Below are positions 15,237 to 24,553 of a stretch of DNA of 31,005 bases, in pieces (the first letter of the stretch is position 1; each line of letters begins with the position of its first letter). The stretch spans positions 1-31,005 of the forward strand of contig CAZXVH010000059.1 in assembly GCA_964643965.1 (NCBI GenBank). The letters run 5' to 3'. The notes under the pieces were generated by a model. The model saw nothing but the letters and a program-made list of their open reading frames with translations, was not told where the DNA came from and did no database searches. This stretch comes from GCA-2746795 sp964643965. GTDB taxonomy: Bacteria > Chloroflexota > Anaerolineae > Promineifilales > Promineifilaceae. The position numbers and the translations under genes were made by a program.

Positions 15237-16757
15237 CTAACCGATAAATGGGAAGAAGGCGTTAGCGGCCGCTCGCGTCCAATCGTAGGCCGGCCCGGCA
15301 TACACGCCCAGCAATATAATCACAAATACTGAAAAGCCGAGGCCAATCTGGGCTGCTCGTGAAACAGGAATAGCGATTGCTTCATCTTCAGAACGGTAAA
15401 GATACATGTACTTAATAATAGAAAGATAGTAATACAGGGCGATAAAGGCATTCAAGATGCCCAAAAAGGCTAACCACCAGTAACCGGCGTCAATGGCCGC
15501 TCTAAATATGAAAAACTTGCCCAAAAAACCGGCCGTGGGCGGTATACCGCCCAATGACAACAAAGCGAAGAGCATGACCAAAGCTAAATAAGGCGACCGC
15601 CGGTTTAAGCCGTATAAACCCTTCAAATCAGCGTCACCGCCGGAGGCATTATTGATCATAATCAACACGCCAAAAGCAGCAATATTAGTGAACAGATACA
15701 TTAACAAGTAAAACATGGTGGCGCCGGAACCATCAGGGGTGAAGATGACCAGGCCAATCATGGCATACCCGGCCTGGGCAATGCTGGAATAAGCCAGTAA
15801 TCGTTTAAGATTTTTCTGGAAGATAGCGGCCAAATTACCTAATGTCATGGAAACGACACAGATAGCCACCAACATCGCCCACCAGAAGCTGCTCTCGCCC
15901 GGCATGCCCAAGACTCCGGCGTCAAAGACGCGCAAGAAAACGGCGAACCCGGCCGCTTTTGAGGCTGTGGAGACGAAGGCTGTGAAACTTGTCGGCGATC
16001 CATGGTAGATATCTGGCGTCCAGAAGTGCAAAGGTACCGCCGAAATCTTGAAGCCAAAGCCAATAATAATTAAGATAGCGGCCAGCAACAATACGCTATT
16101 TTCTTCTGGCGGGATAGCGCCATTCCGCGCTATAAATTCGGAAATACGGCCGCCAATGGCGTAAATATTGGTTTCACCAAATACCCCGAATAAAAAGCTC
16201 ATGCCATATAGCATCATCGCTGTAGCAAACGCGCCATAGACGAAGTATTTAATACCAGCCTCAGTGGATAAATCATCTTCTGTCATATAACCGGCCAGCA
16301 GATAAGAGGAGATGCTGGCTAATTCCAGAGCCACATAAATCATAATCAAATCGGCGGAAGCGCCCATTAAGCTAAAGCCAATTGTAGCCGCGATTAAGAG
16401 GGCAAAAAATTCACCTCTTTGCAGCCGTTTTGTATCAATGGTGATCAGGCTGACCAGGATAAGCGCCGACAGGAACATCACCCGGAATATCAAGGTGATG
16501 AGATCATTGCGAATCATGCCGCCCCAATAAAGCGATTGGGGTAATGAGGCAGAAAGGGAAGGCAAATCAAAGAAGAGCCATAAGGCCAGGGTCAGCAACA
16601 GAATCACAAAACCACCCCAGGCAACTAACAGGCCGAGATTGCGGCGATTTTGCGGATTTAAACCTCGATCATAAAGCAAGACGGCCGCTAACAGAACCAC
16701 TAATGAAATTTCTGGTAGCAGGGTCAAGAACCAATCAAGCGTTACGGTAGCATTCAC
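15237..16757 (-). CDS. nuoN: Complex I subunit N
   Basis: Antiporter-like pump of complex I nearest the quinone arm, 506 residues. Motifs are MIYVALELASISSYLLAGY (channel Glu), GIKYFVYGAFATAMMLYG, VPLHFWTPDIYHGSPTSFTA, and GGIPPTAGFLGKF. The start is GTG at 16757, directly after the TAA of the preceding nuoM, with GGGAGG seven bases upstream. It is the last gene of the nuo run; the atp promoter follows at once. No AACGGCCGTT copy occurs in this gene. Confidence 0.96.
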   Translation of the reverse strand: MNATVTLDWFLTLLPEISLVVLLAAVLLYDRGLNPQNRRNLGLLVAWGGFVILLLTLALWLFFDLPSLSASLPQSLYWGGMIRNDLITLIFRVMFLSALILVSLITIDTKRLQRGEFFALLIAATIGFSLMGASADLIMIYVALELASISSYLLAGYMTEDDLSTEAGIKYFVYGAFATAMMLYGMSFLFGVFGETNIYAIGGRISEFIARNGAIPPEENSVLLLAAILIIIGFGFKISAVPLHFWTPDIYHGSPTSFTAFVSTASKAAGFAVFLRVFDAGVLGMPGESSFWWAMLVAICVVSMTLGNLAAIFQKNLKRLLAYSSIAQAGYAMIGLVIFTPDGSGATMFYLLMYLFTNIAAFGVLIMINNASGGDADLKGLYGLNRRSPYLALVMLFALLSLGGIPPTAGFLGKFFIFRAAIDAGYWWLAFLGILNAFIALYYYLSIIKYMYLYRSEDEAIAIPVSRAAQIGLGFSVFVIILLGVYAGPAYDWTRAAANAFFPFIG

Positions 16758-18428
16758 TTATGCACCTCCCAGCCAGTACAGAAAATTGGTGGCGGCAACA
16801 TGGACAGTGTCGATGACTGTGGCGGCATGCTGGGCATCTTGTACTCGGGCAACGACAGGCATCATGCCCGCTTCAACAATTGGCGCAATGACTGCGGGAA
16901 TAACGCCAATGACAATGAGAATCACGCAAAACATGACGAGGGTTAATTTGTCTATGGGCAGAATGGGACGCATGTCGTGCCATTTTTCACCCTCGTATTC
17001 GCCCCAAAATACTTTATGAATCGCTCGTAAAATGTAAGCGGCGGTGATGATGATGGATAAGACGGCCAGCAGCGCAATGATTTGGTAATAATTGGCCGGG
17101 TTCAAACCAAAGGCGGTATTGGCCAAAGAAAGCGTACCGCCCGCCCATACCCCCATGAAGATGGGGAATTCGGCGATGAAGCCGGAAAGGCCGGGCATGC
17201 CCATGGAGACCAGACCAGCAATGATAAAGGGGATTACCAGCCAGGGTAAGGCTTGACGCATCCCACTCAAGTCGTCCATACTGCGGGTGTGCGCCCGGTC
17301 ATAGACCATGCCGACAACCGCGAAGAAGAGGGCTGTCATGATGCCATGGCTCACCATTTGGATGCCGGCGCCGGTGAAGCTGTAGAGCGACATGGCGGCG
17401 AAGCCCATGGTGACAAGGCCCATATGGCTGACGCTGGAGTAGCCAATCAGGTATTTCAGGTCTCTCTGGCGCATAGCAATAAAGGCGCCATAAAGCACGT
17501 TAATCAAAGTCAAGAGGATGATGAAGGGCATCCAGTAGACAGTGCCTTCTGGCAGGATTTGGATGCCGACGCGCATGGAAGCATAGGCCCCTAATTTCAT
17601 CAACACACCGGCATGAATCATGGAAACGGCCGTTGGTGCTGCCACATGCCCATCAGGGGACCAGTTATGGAAGGGGAACATGCCCGCCAACACGGCAAAG
17701 CCCACAAACAGAGGCATAAACCAGATTTGCTGCACGGCAAAGGGGAATTGGGCTTCTGACCAATAACGCAAATCAAAGGTAGAAATCGCGGAATCTAACG
17801 GGGGTAAACCGGCCGGCAAATTTGCCGGTAAATAATTGGGCAGTTGGACATAGAGAACCAGAAAGGCGATAAATGAAAAGAAGCTGCCTATCAACAAATA
17901 CAGCGTCAATTTCATGGCGGCGTATTCGCGGCGCTCTTTCCAGCCCCAAATAACAATCATGACGTACATGGGCAGCACGGCCAGCTCATAAAAGAAGAAG
18001 AGCAAAAAGCCATCTACGGCCACAAATACGCCCTGTACCCCGGCGACCAACAGCATGAAGAAGGCATAGAACTCACGCGGACGATCTTCAATGCTCCAGG
18101 AAATCAACACCCCACCCAGTCCGACAACGGCCGTTAGCAAAACCAGGGTGGCGCTCAGGCCATCGACGCCCAGAATATAGCTGATGCCTACAGACGGGAT
18201 CCAGGCGACCTCTTCGGTAAACTGAAGGGTCTCAGCCCAGGGCGTACCCGGCGCGGGCAGATTGTTGTAATAAGCAATATATACATACAGCGATAAAAAC
18301 AGGGTCGTCACCATGGCCGCCAATGCCAGCATACGAGAGTTTTCGCCCCGCTCTTTAGGCATTAGCAAAATGATAACGGCCGTTGCTATCGGCAGTAATG
18401 TGATAATTGATAGAAATGGGAATTCCAT
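16758..18428 (-). CDS. nuoM: Complex I subunit M, second copy
   Basis: Proton-pumping antiporter-like subunit, 556 residues, full length. It has FFFYELAVLPMYVMIVIWG (channel Glu), MKLTLYLLIGS, PFHNWSPDGHVAAPTAVSMI with HAGVLMKLGAYA, and GLSGFIAEFPIFMG (C-terminal acidic residue). All key charges are kept, so it should be active. It differs clearly from the other nuoM at 18440, so this is an old duplication, not a recent one. Order is L-M-M-N. It has three exact AACGGCCGTT copies, all read as TAV. Confidence 0.95.
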   Translation of the reverse strand: MEFPFLSIITLLPIATAVIILLMPKERGENSRMLALAAMVTTLFLSLYVYIAYYNNLPAPGTPWAETLQFTEEVAWIPSVGISYILGVDGLSATLVLLTAVVGLGGVLISWSIEDRPREFYAFFMLLVAGVQGVFVAVDGFLLFFFYELAVLPMYVMIVIWGWKERREYAAMKLTLYLLIGSFFSFIAFLVLYVQLPNYLPANLPAGLPPLDSAISTFDLRYWSEAQFPFAVQQIWFMPLFVGFAVLAGMFPFHNWSPDGHVAAPTAVSMIHAGVLMKLGAYASMRVGIQILPEGTVYWMPFIILLTLINVLYGAFIAMRQRDLKYLIGYSSVSHMGLVTMGFAAMSLYSFTGAGIQMVSHGIMTALFFAVVGMVYDRAHTRSMDDLSGMRQALPWLVIPFIIAGLVSMGMPGLSGFIAEFPIFMGVWAGGTLSLANTAFGLNPANYYQIIALLAVLSIIITAAYILRAIHKVFWGEYEGEKWHDMRPILPIDKLTLVMFCVILIVIGVIPAVIAPIVEAGMMPVVARVQDAQHAATVIDTVHVAATNFLYWLGGA

Positions 18429-18439
18429 AAACCCTCTTC

Positions 18440-19987
18440 CTAACTAAAAATCTTGGTAACAGTGTCGTTAATAATCGCCAACAACCACATCGGCCACACC
18501 CCTAATGACAACATCAAGGCCATCAGCGGCCAGATAACGGCATGTTCGCGGAAGGTCATATCCTTCAAACCACGCCATTCATCTTTAATGGGACCGTGCA
18601 GCGTCTGACCGATGGCTTTAAAGATATACGCGCCGGTCATCAGCAAACCCAACATAGAAAGCGCTACCATGAGAGAAAAAACGCCCCATGAACCGCGCAC
18701 GATCAAAAATTCACCCACAAAACCATTCAACCCGGGCAGCCCCAATGACGCCATACTGGTAAAAATCAATATGCCGCCATAAAAAGGCATGAGCGCCCAG
18801 ATACCACCAAGCCGCTTCAAATCTCGGGTATGCGTCCGCTCATAGATGACGCCAACAATAAAGAACATGCCGGCCGACGACAAACCGTGATTAAACATTT
18901 GCAAAACAGCCCCGTTTGTGGCCATAATCGCATCCAGGCGAAGGGCAGAATTCAAATCCACATTTGTACGGCCGTAAGCGAAGGCCATCACCGCCAGTCC
19001 CAACACCACAAAACCCATATGGTTGACGGAAGAATAGGCGACCAATCGCTTGAAATCCCACTGCCCAAAGGCGGCATACCCACCGAGAACAATGCTCAAC
19101 ATGCCCAGGGCAGCCAGGATAACGGCCGTTACATTTGCCTGCTCCGGGAACAAGGGGATCACCAAACGGATATAGCCATACGCCCCCAACTTCAACAGCA
19201 CACCGGCCAAAAGCATGGAACCGGCCGTTGGCGCCTGCGTATGGGCATCGGGCAGCCAGGTGTGGAACGGCCAGATGGGAATCTTAATGGCAAAGGCGAT
19301 GAAAAAAGCCACATACGCCACCGTCTTCACCACATCCGTTGGCAAATTCACATGAGGCAGCGTCGCCGGCGCATAATTCACCCACACATTATAGAGTTCC
19401 ACAATATCGAAGGTGCCCATGGAGACGCCAATAATTTGGATAGACAACAAGAGACCCAAACTGCCCGCCATCGTATAAATAATAAACTTAAACGAGGCGT
19501 AATTACGGTCTGCGCCACCCCAAATCTTGATGAGGAAATACATGGGAACCAGGCCAAATTCCCAAAATACAAAAAAGACGAGCAAATCCAGCGAGGCAAA
19601 CAAGCCCAACATCGCCGATTCCATAATTAGAAAAAGCGCCATGAAAATTCGCGGATTCTTATCTTCATTAAATGAGGCCAGAATCGCCAGCGGCGTCAGA
19701 ATGGTGGTGAGCAAGAACATCGCCAGGCTAATGCCATCTAAAGCCACATGATAATTTGAGCCAATCGCCGGGAACCAGGGGGCAAGCTGTTCATATTGAA
19801 AGCCAGCGTCCACCCGGTCATAATTGAACCAGAGCATCAACGTCAACGCCAACGGAACCAAACTAAAAATGAGCGCCGTCCAGCGAATGGTCTTTTTAGC
19901 ATCTCCCGGCATCAAAAAAATAATCAGTGACGCCGCTAATGGAAAAAAGATAACGATTGTCAGGAGGTTGTCTTGAATAAAATCCAT
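18440..19987 (-). CDS. nuoM: Complex I subunit M, first copy
   Basis: Second full-length NuoM, 515 residues, encoded directly after nuoL. It has FFVFWEFGLVPMYFLIKIWG, FKFIIYTMAGS, IWPFHTWLPDAHTQAPTAGSM with LAGVLLKLGAYGYIR, NHGLSSAGMFFIVGVIYERTHTRD and LNGFVGEFLIVRG. By length and the NHGLSSAGMFF/YERTHTRD motifs it is the more standard NuoM. AGGGAA lies seven bases before the ATG. The gap to the next nuoM is 11 bases. Complex I with two NuoM copies ('2M') has been described in a few lineages. Confidence 0.96.
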   Translation of the reverse strand: MDFIQDNLLTIVIFFPLAASLIIFLMPGDAKKTIRWTALIFSLVPLALTLMLWFNYDRVDAGFQYEQLAPWFPAIGSNYHVALDGISLAMFLLTTILTPLAILASFNEDKNPRIFMALFLIMESAMLGLFASLDLLVFFVFWEFGLVPMYFLIKIWGGADRNYASFKFIIYTMAGSLGLLLSIQIIGVSMGTFDIVELYNVWVNYAPATLPHVNLPTDVVKTVAYVAFFIAFAIKIPIWPFHTWLPDAHTQAPTAGSMLLAGVLLKLGAYGYIRLVIPLFPEQANVTAVILAALGMLSIVLGGYAAFGQWDFKRLVAYSSVNHMGFVVLGLAVMAFAYGRTNVDLNSALRLDAIMATNGAVLQMFNHGLSSAGMFFIVGVIYERTHTRDLKRLGGIWALMPFYGGILIFTSMASLGLPGLNGFVGEFLIVRGSWGVFSLMVALSMLGLLMTGAYIFKAIGQTLHGPIKDEWRGLKDMTFREHAVIWPLMALMLSLGVWPMWLLAIINDTVTKIFS

Positions 19988-19995
19988 CGATTTCC

Positions 19996-22278
19996 CTAAT
20001 TAATAGTCAGAAGCTGTAAGAATTGTGAGAGCATCTGGAAATTCATCAACAAGATAACAATAGCCAGCACCGCAATAATCAGCGCCGACACCATGACATA
20101 CTCTTGAATCTTGCCCGTCTCCAACTCTCGCGTGTAATCCGCCCCTTTCAAGAACACATCTTTGGTCCAATCCACAAAATCGCCAAAGACCAACTCTTCC
20201 AGCCGCTTCATGTAACGGCCAAAGGCATAAAAAGCGCGGGCAACGCCATGCAAAATGCCATCAATAAGATTCTTATCTACAATTTCATAAACGAAGACTT
20301 CAGCAATCCAAATCGTCGGCCGGTAAAACAGCACATGATACAACTCATCCCAATACCATTTGTTGTTCAGGAAGAGATGTAAAGGACCAAGCGGTTTGAC
20401 CAACGGATCTTCTTGCCCTTTTTGCAGCGGCTTGCGCACATAAATCAACCAGCCCACAAACAAACCACCCAACGCTACAAGCAGCGAAGTAGAGAGCGGC
20501 ACGTAAGAGAATGGCAAGGTCTGCAACCCACGAGACACCAAATTGAGAGCTTCAAGCTCGTGCATCGTCTCATGAATAGTGGCGCCCACAAAATGATGGA
20601 AAAAGTTATTGTTAACCATTGGGCCGATAATGGGGAAATTCTCAGGGATACCACCCCAGCCCACCACCACGGCAAATACAGACAGCAAAACCAGCGGGAT
20701 GGTCATGAATTTGTTGCTTTCATGGGCATTTTCGGCCAGGGGGCTGCGCGGTCGCCCCAAGAAGGTGAGGCCAATCTGACGCATGGTGTAAAAGGCTGTC
20801 AGGAAAGCGGCCGCAGCCAACATTATCAACACAAACAACCCAAGCGGCTCACCCAATTCAAAGGCGTGCCACGCTTCAGCAAAAATCTCATCTTTTGACC
20901 AGAAACCGGCCGTTACCAACGGCAGCCCCGATAAAGCCATGCCGCCAATCAGAAAAGTCCAAAAGGTGACGGGCATCTTGTGACGCAAGCCACCCATATA
21001 TTTCATGTTTTGCGGATCGGTATGATGGTCATGCACCTCATGAGCGCCATACTCCATGCCATGAATGACGGAGCCAGAAGCCAGGAAGAGCAGCGCCTTG
21101 AAAAAGCCGTGCGTAAATAAATGGAAGGCGCCGGCCACATACCCACCAACACCAATGGCCGCCACCATAAAGCCAAGCTGAGAAATGGTGGAATACGCCA
21201 GCACCCCTTTCACGTCATACTGCGCCACAGCAATGGTGGCCGCCATGAAAGCGGTAAAGGCGCCAATGCCGGTGATAATCCAACTGACGTTCGGCAACCC
21301 CTGGGGGCCGCTGCCCACTTCCAAAAGTGGGTAAATACGCAGCAGCATGTAAACGCCGGCCGAAACCATCGCCGCCGCATGGATAACTGCACTAACCGGC
21401 GTGGGGCCTTCCATAGCGTCGGGCAGCCAGACGTGTAAGGGCCACTGCGCCGATTTACCCACCGTGCCGGTGAAGAGAAGTAAAGACATCACACCAAGCG
21501 CTGCCGCTCCTACTTTGAGGACAGCTGCTTCCAAACCATGTGCAGATAACGCCTCGCTAAAGTTCAAAGTGCCAAATACCAGATAAAACCAAACTATGCC
21601 CAACAGCATGACCACATCGGCCACACGAGTGGTCATAAAAGCTTTGACGCCAGCCAGCCGTGGGGAGATATGGGGGATATCGTCTGGTCCCAAGTGATAA
21701 TCACGCGCGTACCAAAAGCCGACAAGTGAATAAGAGCAAAAGCCCATGATTTCCCAACCAATGAACAAAAGCAGTAAATTGTCAGCCACTACCAGCAGCA
21801 GCATACCACCCGCAAACAGGCTCATATAGGCAAAGAAACGAGAGAGCAGCGGTTCCTCTTGCAGGTGATTGGGTACGCCTAAAATCTTGCCCAGTGGCGC
21901 TCCCCAATTATGATAACCGACACTGTAGACAAAGATCATGGCGACAGTAAACGTCACCATGATGAGCATAACGGCCGTTAACGGATCCACCGCCACGCCC
22001 ATCTTCAACCAGGTACCCTCAAAGAAATCACCCAAAGGCAGCCAATCGATGGCAGAAGCGATGATGGTGGGATGTTCTTCTAAGTGATGGACATCCTGAG
22101 CCATCGCATACAGGGCCACCGTCCACCCCAAAATCAAAGAGGAAAAAACGCCCAACCAGGCCACCACCCAACTAAGCGTCCGATGACGATTTGTAAACAA
22201 TATAATGGCAAAAAACGCCAATAGTGGGCCAACCGGGATAAGCCAGGTAAATAAGGTTAGTAGTTCTTGTTCACTCAT
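19996..22278 (-). CDS. nuoL: Complex I subunit L with lengthened lateral helix
   Basis: Distal pump and lateral-arm subunit, 760 residues against about 610 in E. coli. The core motifs are LLLLFIGWEIMGFCSYSLVG, KAFMTTRVADVVMLLG, PLHVWLPDAMEGPTPVSAVI and FKALLFLASGSVIHG. The C-terminal arm begins near WYWDELYHVLFYRPT (641-655). Most NuoL have a short RLQTGxVQxY before the final helix. Here about 25 residues (about 694-718, with FGDFVDWTKDVFLKGADY) separate KRLE from LETGKIQEYV. This would lengthen the horizontal helix, as needed to reach past a second NuoM. The ribosome site is weak. Confidence 0.96.
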   Translation of the reverse strand: MSEQELLTLFTWLIPVGPLLAFFAIILFTNRHRTLSWVVAWLGVFSSLILGWTVALYAMAQDVHHLEEHPTIIASAIDWLPLGDFFEGTWLKMGVAVDPLTAVMLIMVTFTVAMIFVYSVGYHNWGAPLGKILGVPNHLQEEPLLSRFFAYMSLFAGGMLLLVVADNLLLLFIGWEIMGFCSYSLVGFWYARDYHLGPDDIPHISPRLAGVKAFMTTRVADVVMLLGIVWFYLVFGTLNFSEALSAHGLEAAVLKVGAAALGVMSLLLFTGTVGKSAQWPLHVWLPDAMEGPTPVSAVIHAAAMVSAGVYMLLRIYPLLEVGSGPQGLPNVSWIITGIGAFTAFMAATIAVAQYDVKGVLAYSTISQLGFMVAAIGVGGYVAGAFHLFTHGFFKALLFLASGSVIHGMEYGAHEVHDHHTDPQNMKYMGGLRHKMPVTFWTFLIGGMALSGLPLVTAGFWSKDEIFAEAWHAFELGEPLGLFVLIMLAAAAFLTAFYTMRQIGLTFLGRPRSPLAENAHESNKFMTIPLVLLSVFAVVVGWGGIPENFPIIGPMVNNNFFHHFVGATIHETMHELEALNLVSRGLQTLPFSYVPLSTSLLVALGGLFVGWLIYVRKPLQKGQEDPLVKPLGPLHLFLNNKWYWDELYHVLFYRPTIWIAEVFVYEIVDKNLIDGILHGVARAFYAFGRYMKRLEELVFGDFVDWTKDVFLKGADYTRELETGKIQEYVMVSALIIAVLAIVILLMNFQMLSQFLQLLTIN

Positions 22279-22304
22279 AAGGATTCACTCAAGCGATGAA
22301 ATAC

Positions 22305-22613
22305 CTAATTTTTCAAACTATCCAGTTCTTCCGCAACCACAGAATCCCGGCTGCGATAAACAGAAATAATCAACGCCAACCCCACAGCGGCTTCAGCCGC
22401 CGCTACTGCCAAAACAAAGACAGCCCATACCAACCCAGTGGCATTGCCTACAAAGCGAAACCGCCAAAAAGCCACCAGGTTGATATTCACCGCATTCAAC
22501 ATCAACTCCAAAGCCATCAACATAGCGATGGCATTTCGGCGGGCCATCAAACCAAACATACCAATGGCAAACAACAGCGCGGAAACAATTAAATACCAGG
22601 AAAGCGGAATCAT
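22305..22613 (-). CDS. nuoK: Complex I subunit K
   Basis: Small three-helix channel subunit, 102 residues. Both buried glutamates are present: Glu36 in MALELMLNAVNINLVAF and Glu74 in VAAAEAAVGLAL. GGAGG lies about ten bases before the ATG, overlapping the end of nuoJ. The normal residues contrast with the Gln/Asp changes in the hydrogenase NuoK-like protein at 4039. Confidence 0.96.
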   Translation of the reverse strand: MIPLSWYLIVSALLFAIGMFGLMARRNAIAMLMALELMLNAVNINLVAFWRFRFVGNATGLVWAVFVLAVAAAEAAVGLALIISVYRSRDSVVAEELDSLKN

Positions 22614-22615
22614 GA

Positions 22616-23146
22616 TCAGTCAACCTCCGCCTTGGGCCAGGCCACAATAACCGCGCCAACCAGGGCAGCCAATAGCAGCACCGAGGCGATTTCAAACGGC
22701 AAGACATAACCATTGGGGTCTACAAATGCCTGCCCCATGGCTACCACAGAGTTATCCACATAACCAGTGATTTCCACGCCAACCGGTTTTGTATTTGTAA
22801 AAGCACTGGAATAGAACAAGACCCAAATAACGACGAAGAAACCGAGAACGGCCGTTATCAAAGACATGCCCACCTGTCCATTAAACGCCGGTTCAGTGAC
22901 GCTCATCAAGCGGCGCGTCATCATAATGGCAAAAATCAAGAGGATGGAAATAGCGCCGATATAAACCAACAACTGCGCGGCCGCCAAAAAACCAGCATCC
23001 AGCGTCACATACAAACCGGCTACACCCAAAAAACTCGCCATCAACGCCAGCGCCGTATGAAATAAATTGCGCAGTGTCACCACCAGCAGCGCCGTGCCCA
23101 AAACAAAGACACTTATAATAATAAATATAATTTGATCAGTGGTCAT
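22616..23146 (-). CDS. nuoJ: Complex I subunit J
   Basis: Membrane subunit with about five helices, 176 residues. The conserved QLLVYIGAISILLIFAIMM holds the helix with the pi-bulge typical of NuoJ; the C terminus has LPFEIASVLLLAALVGAVIVA. Two bases separate its stop from nuoK. Normally nuoI sits between nuoH and nuoJ; here it is missing, and nuoH lies 31 bases upstream. Confidence 0.94.
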   Translation of the reverse strand: MTTDQIIFIIISVFVLGTALLVVTLRNLFHTALALMASFLGVAGLYVTLDAGFLAAAQLLVYIGAISILLIFAIMMTRRLMSVTEPAFNGQVGMSLITAVLGFFVVIWVLFYSSAFTNTKPVGVEITGYVDNSVVAMGQAFVDPNGYVLPFEIASVLLLAALVGAVIVAWPKAEVD

Positions 23147-23177
23147 TTACCGAACACTCCCTGAATAATTTGCCATA

Positions 23178-24458
23178 TCAATGCGCCGCCACAACTTCTT
23201 GATGAGCGGCAGTGTGGGCATCATGAGGGGCCGCCTCAACAACCAGCCCGCCAGACTGAGAGGCATCCTTCTGTCGCTTGCGTCGCGCCACCACCCGCAT
23301 GATCTCAATGGTAATCATAGCCAGGGCGATATTACTCACCAACAAAATCAGCGCTCGCACATATTCATTGGTCGTCGCTGGAATCACCTTATCCAGCACC
23401 GCCACCATCAAAATGAGAGCCAGCGATAGTGGCACCAAAAACTTCCAGTTAAAATTGAGGATCTGATCTACCCGCACCCGCGGCCATGTTCCTCGAATCC
23501 AGATAAACACAAAATAAATGAGGAACATCTTCACGAAGAAAACAACCAGGCCAATTAAGCTCCCCACTGCCCAGCCATCACCAATGACCAAATTCTCCAG
23601 GCCAAAGAAACGGTATCCACCCAAAAATATCGTGGTGAAAAAGCCAGACATAAACAGCGTACTGACAAACTCTGCCAGGAAAAACATACCAAACTTCATG
23701 CCGCCATATTCCACATGAAAACCGGCCACGATCTCCGATTCCGCTTCCAAAAGGTCAAAAGGCGTCCGTCCCGTTTCCGCCAGCGCAGAGATAAAGAAAA
23801 TAAACGCTGCCAGGGGAACGACAAACAAATAGGGCACCGTTTGCGCTTCCACAATATCGACGGTAGACATGGAACGAGCCAGGAGAATGGGAACCAGCAA
23901 AGCCAGAATCATGGGCACTTCATAACTGACCAATTGGGCCACCGAACGAAAAGCGCCCAAGAGCGCATATTTATTATTTGAACCCCAACCAGCCAGTAGC
24001 AAAGCCACCACTGAAGCAGAACTGATGGCCAGCACATAAAAAACCCCGATATCAAGGTCAACGCCGATGACGCCAGGGGCAAAAGGCATTACCGCCCAAA
24101 TAAGCAGGGCAGCCATAACTGTGAGAAAGGGGGCTAAAAGATATGCCAGTTTGTCAGCGCCAGTTGGAGTGATATCTTCTTTGATCAACAGCTTGATCAC
24201 ATCTGCCACCGTTTGCAGCAAGCCATAACGGCCGCCTACCCGGTTTGGCCCAATCCGATCCTGTATCCGGGCAATCACTTTTCGCTCCAACCAGATCAAG
24301 AAAATAACGATCAGAAGGCAGAATGTAGAAATGATGATCACGCCCAGCACATCAGCTGCGAAATCCATCCATGGCTCATTTCCAAACAGTGACTTCAGAT
24401 AATCACTGACATTCAGACTAACCAAACTTTTCAGAAAATCTATAATGTTGAAACTCAT
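23178..24458 (-). CDS. nuoH: Complex I subunit H
   Basis: Membrane subunit that forms the quinone chamber and joins the arms. I set the start at the ATG at 24458 (426 residues), because GGAG lies seven bases before it. Starts at 24464 and 24479 are in frame but badly placed. Motifs are IWLERKVIARIQDRIGPNRVG, the acidic loop AETGRTPFDLLEAESEIVAG with FHVEYGGMKF, and FVFIWIRGTWPRVRVDQI. A hydrophilic, His/Ala-rich tail of about 35 residues follows the last helix and is longer than usual. Confidence 0.95.
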   Translation of the reverse strand: MSFNIIDFLKSLVSLNVSDYLKSLFGNEPWMDFAADVLGVIIISTFCLLIVIFLIWLERKVIARIQDRIGPNRVGGRYGLLQTVADVIKLLIKEDITPTGADKLAYLLAPFLTVMAALLIWAVMPFAPGVIGVDLDIGVFYVLAISSASVVALLLAGWGSNNKYALLGAFRSVAQLVSYEVPMILALLVPILLARSMSTVDIVEAQTVPYLFVVPLAAFIFFISALAETGRTPFDLLEAESEIVAGFHVEYGGMKFGMFFLAEFVSTLFMSGFFTTIFLGGYRFFGLENLVIGDGWAVGSLIGLVVFFVKMFLIYFVFIWIRGTWPRVRVDQILNFNWKFLVPLSLALILMVAVLDKVIPATTNEYVRALILLVSNIALAMITIEIMRVVARRKRQKDASQSGGLVVEAAPHDAHTAAHQEVVAAH

Positions 24459-24485
24459 GTGCATACTCCAAACCGGCAACCCGGC

Positions 24486-24537
24486 TTTAGGAAGTGTTTT
24501 ATGGGGTCTACCCTAAAAGTTATTTACAGACAGGGTA
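24486..24537 (-). promoter_or_regulatory. Two overlapping stem-loops between nuoA and nuoH
   Basis: TTTAGG/CCTAAA (24486-24491 and 24512-24517) and TACCCT/AGGGTA (24509-24514 and 24532-24537) are perfect inverted repeats sharing bases 24512-24514, so only one can form at a time. In the transcript they follow nuoA, after a run of Ts. They could be an attenuator or processing site. No function is proven. Confidence 0.35.
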
Positions 24538-24553
24538 AAAAAACAAATTAAAG

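Noticed and set aside
18830..19630. Plus-strand ORF of 266 codons
   Set aside because: Antisense to nuoM; very polar His/Gln-rich composition typical of the complement of a membrane gene.
16758..19987. Assembly duplication creating two nuoM genes
   Set aside because: The two proteins differ strongly in length and sequence, so the duplication is biological and old.
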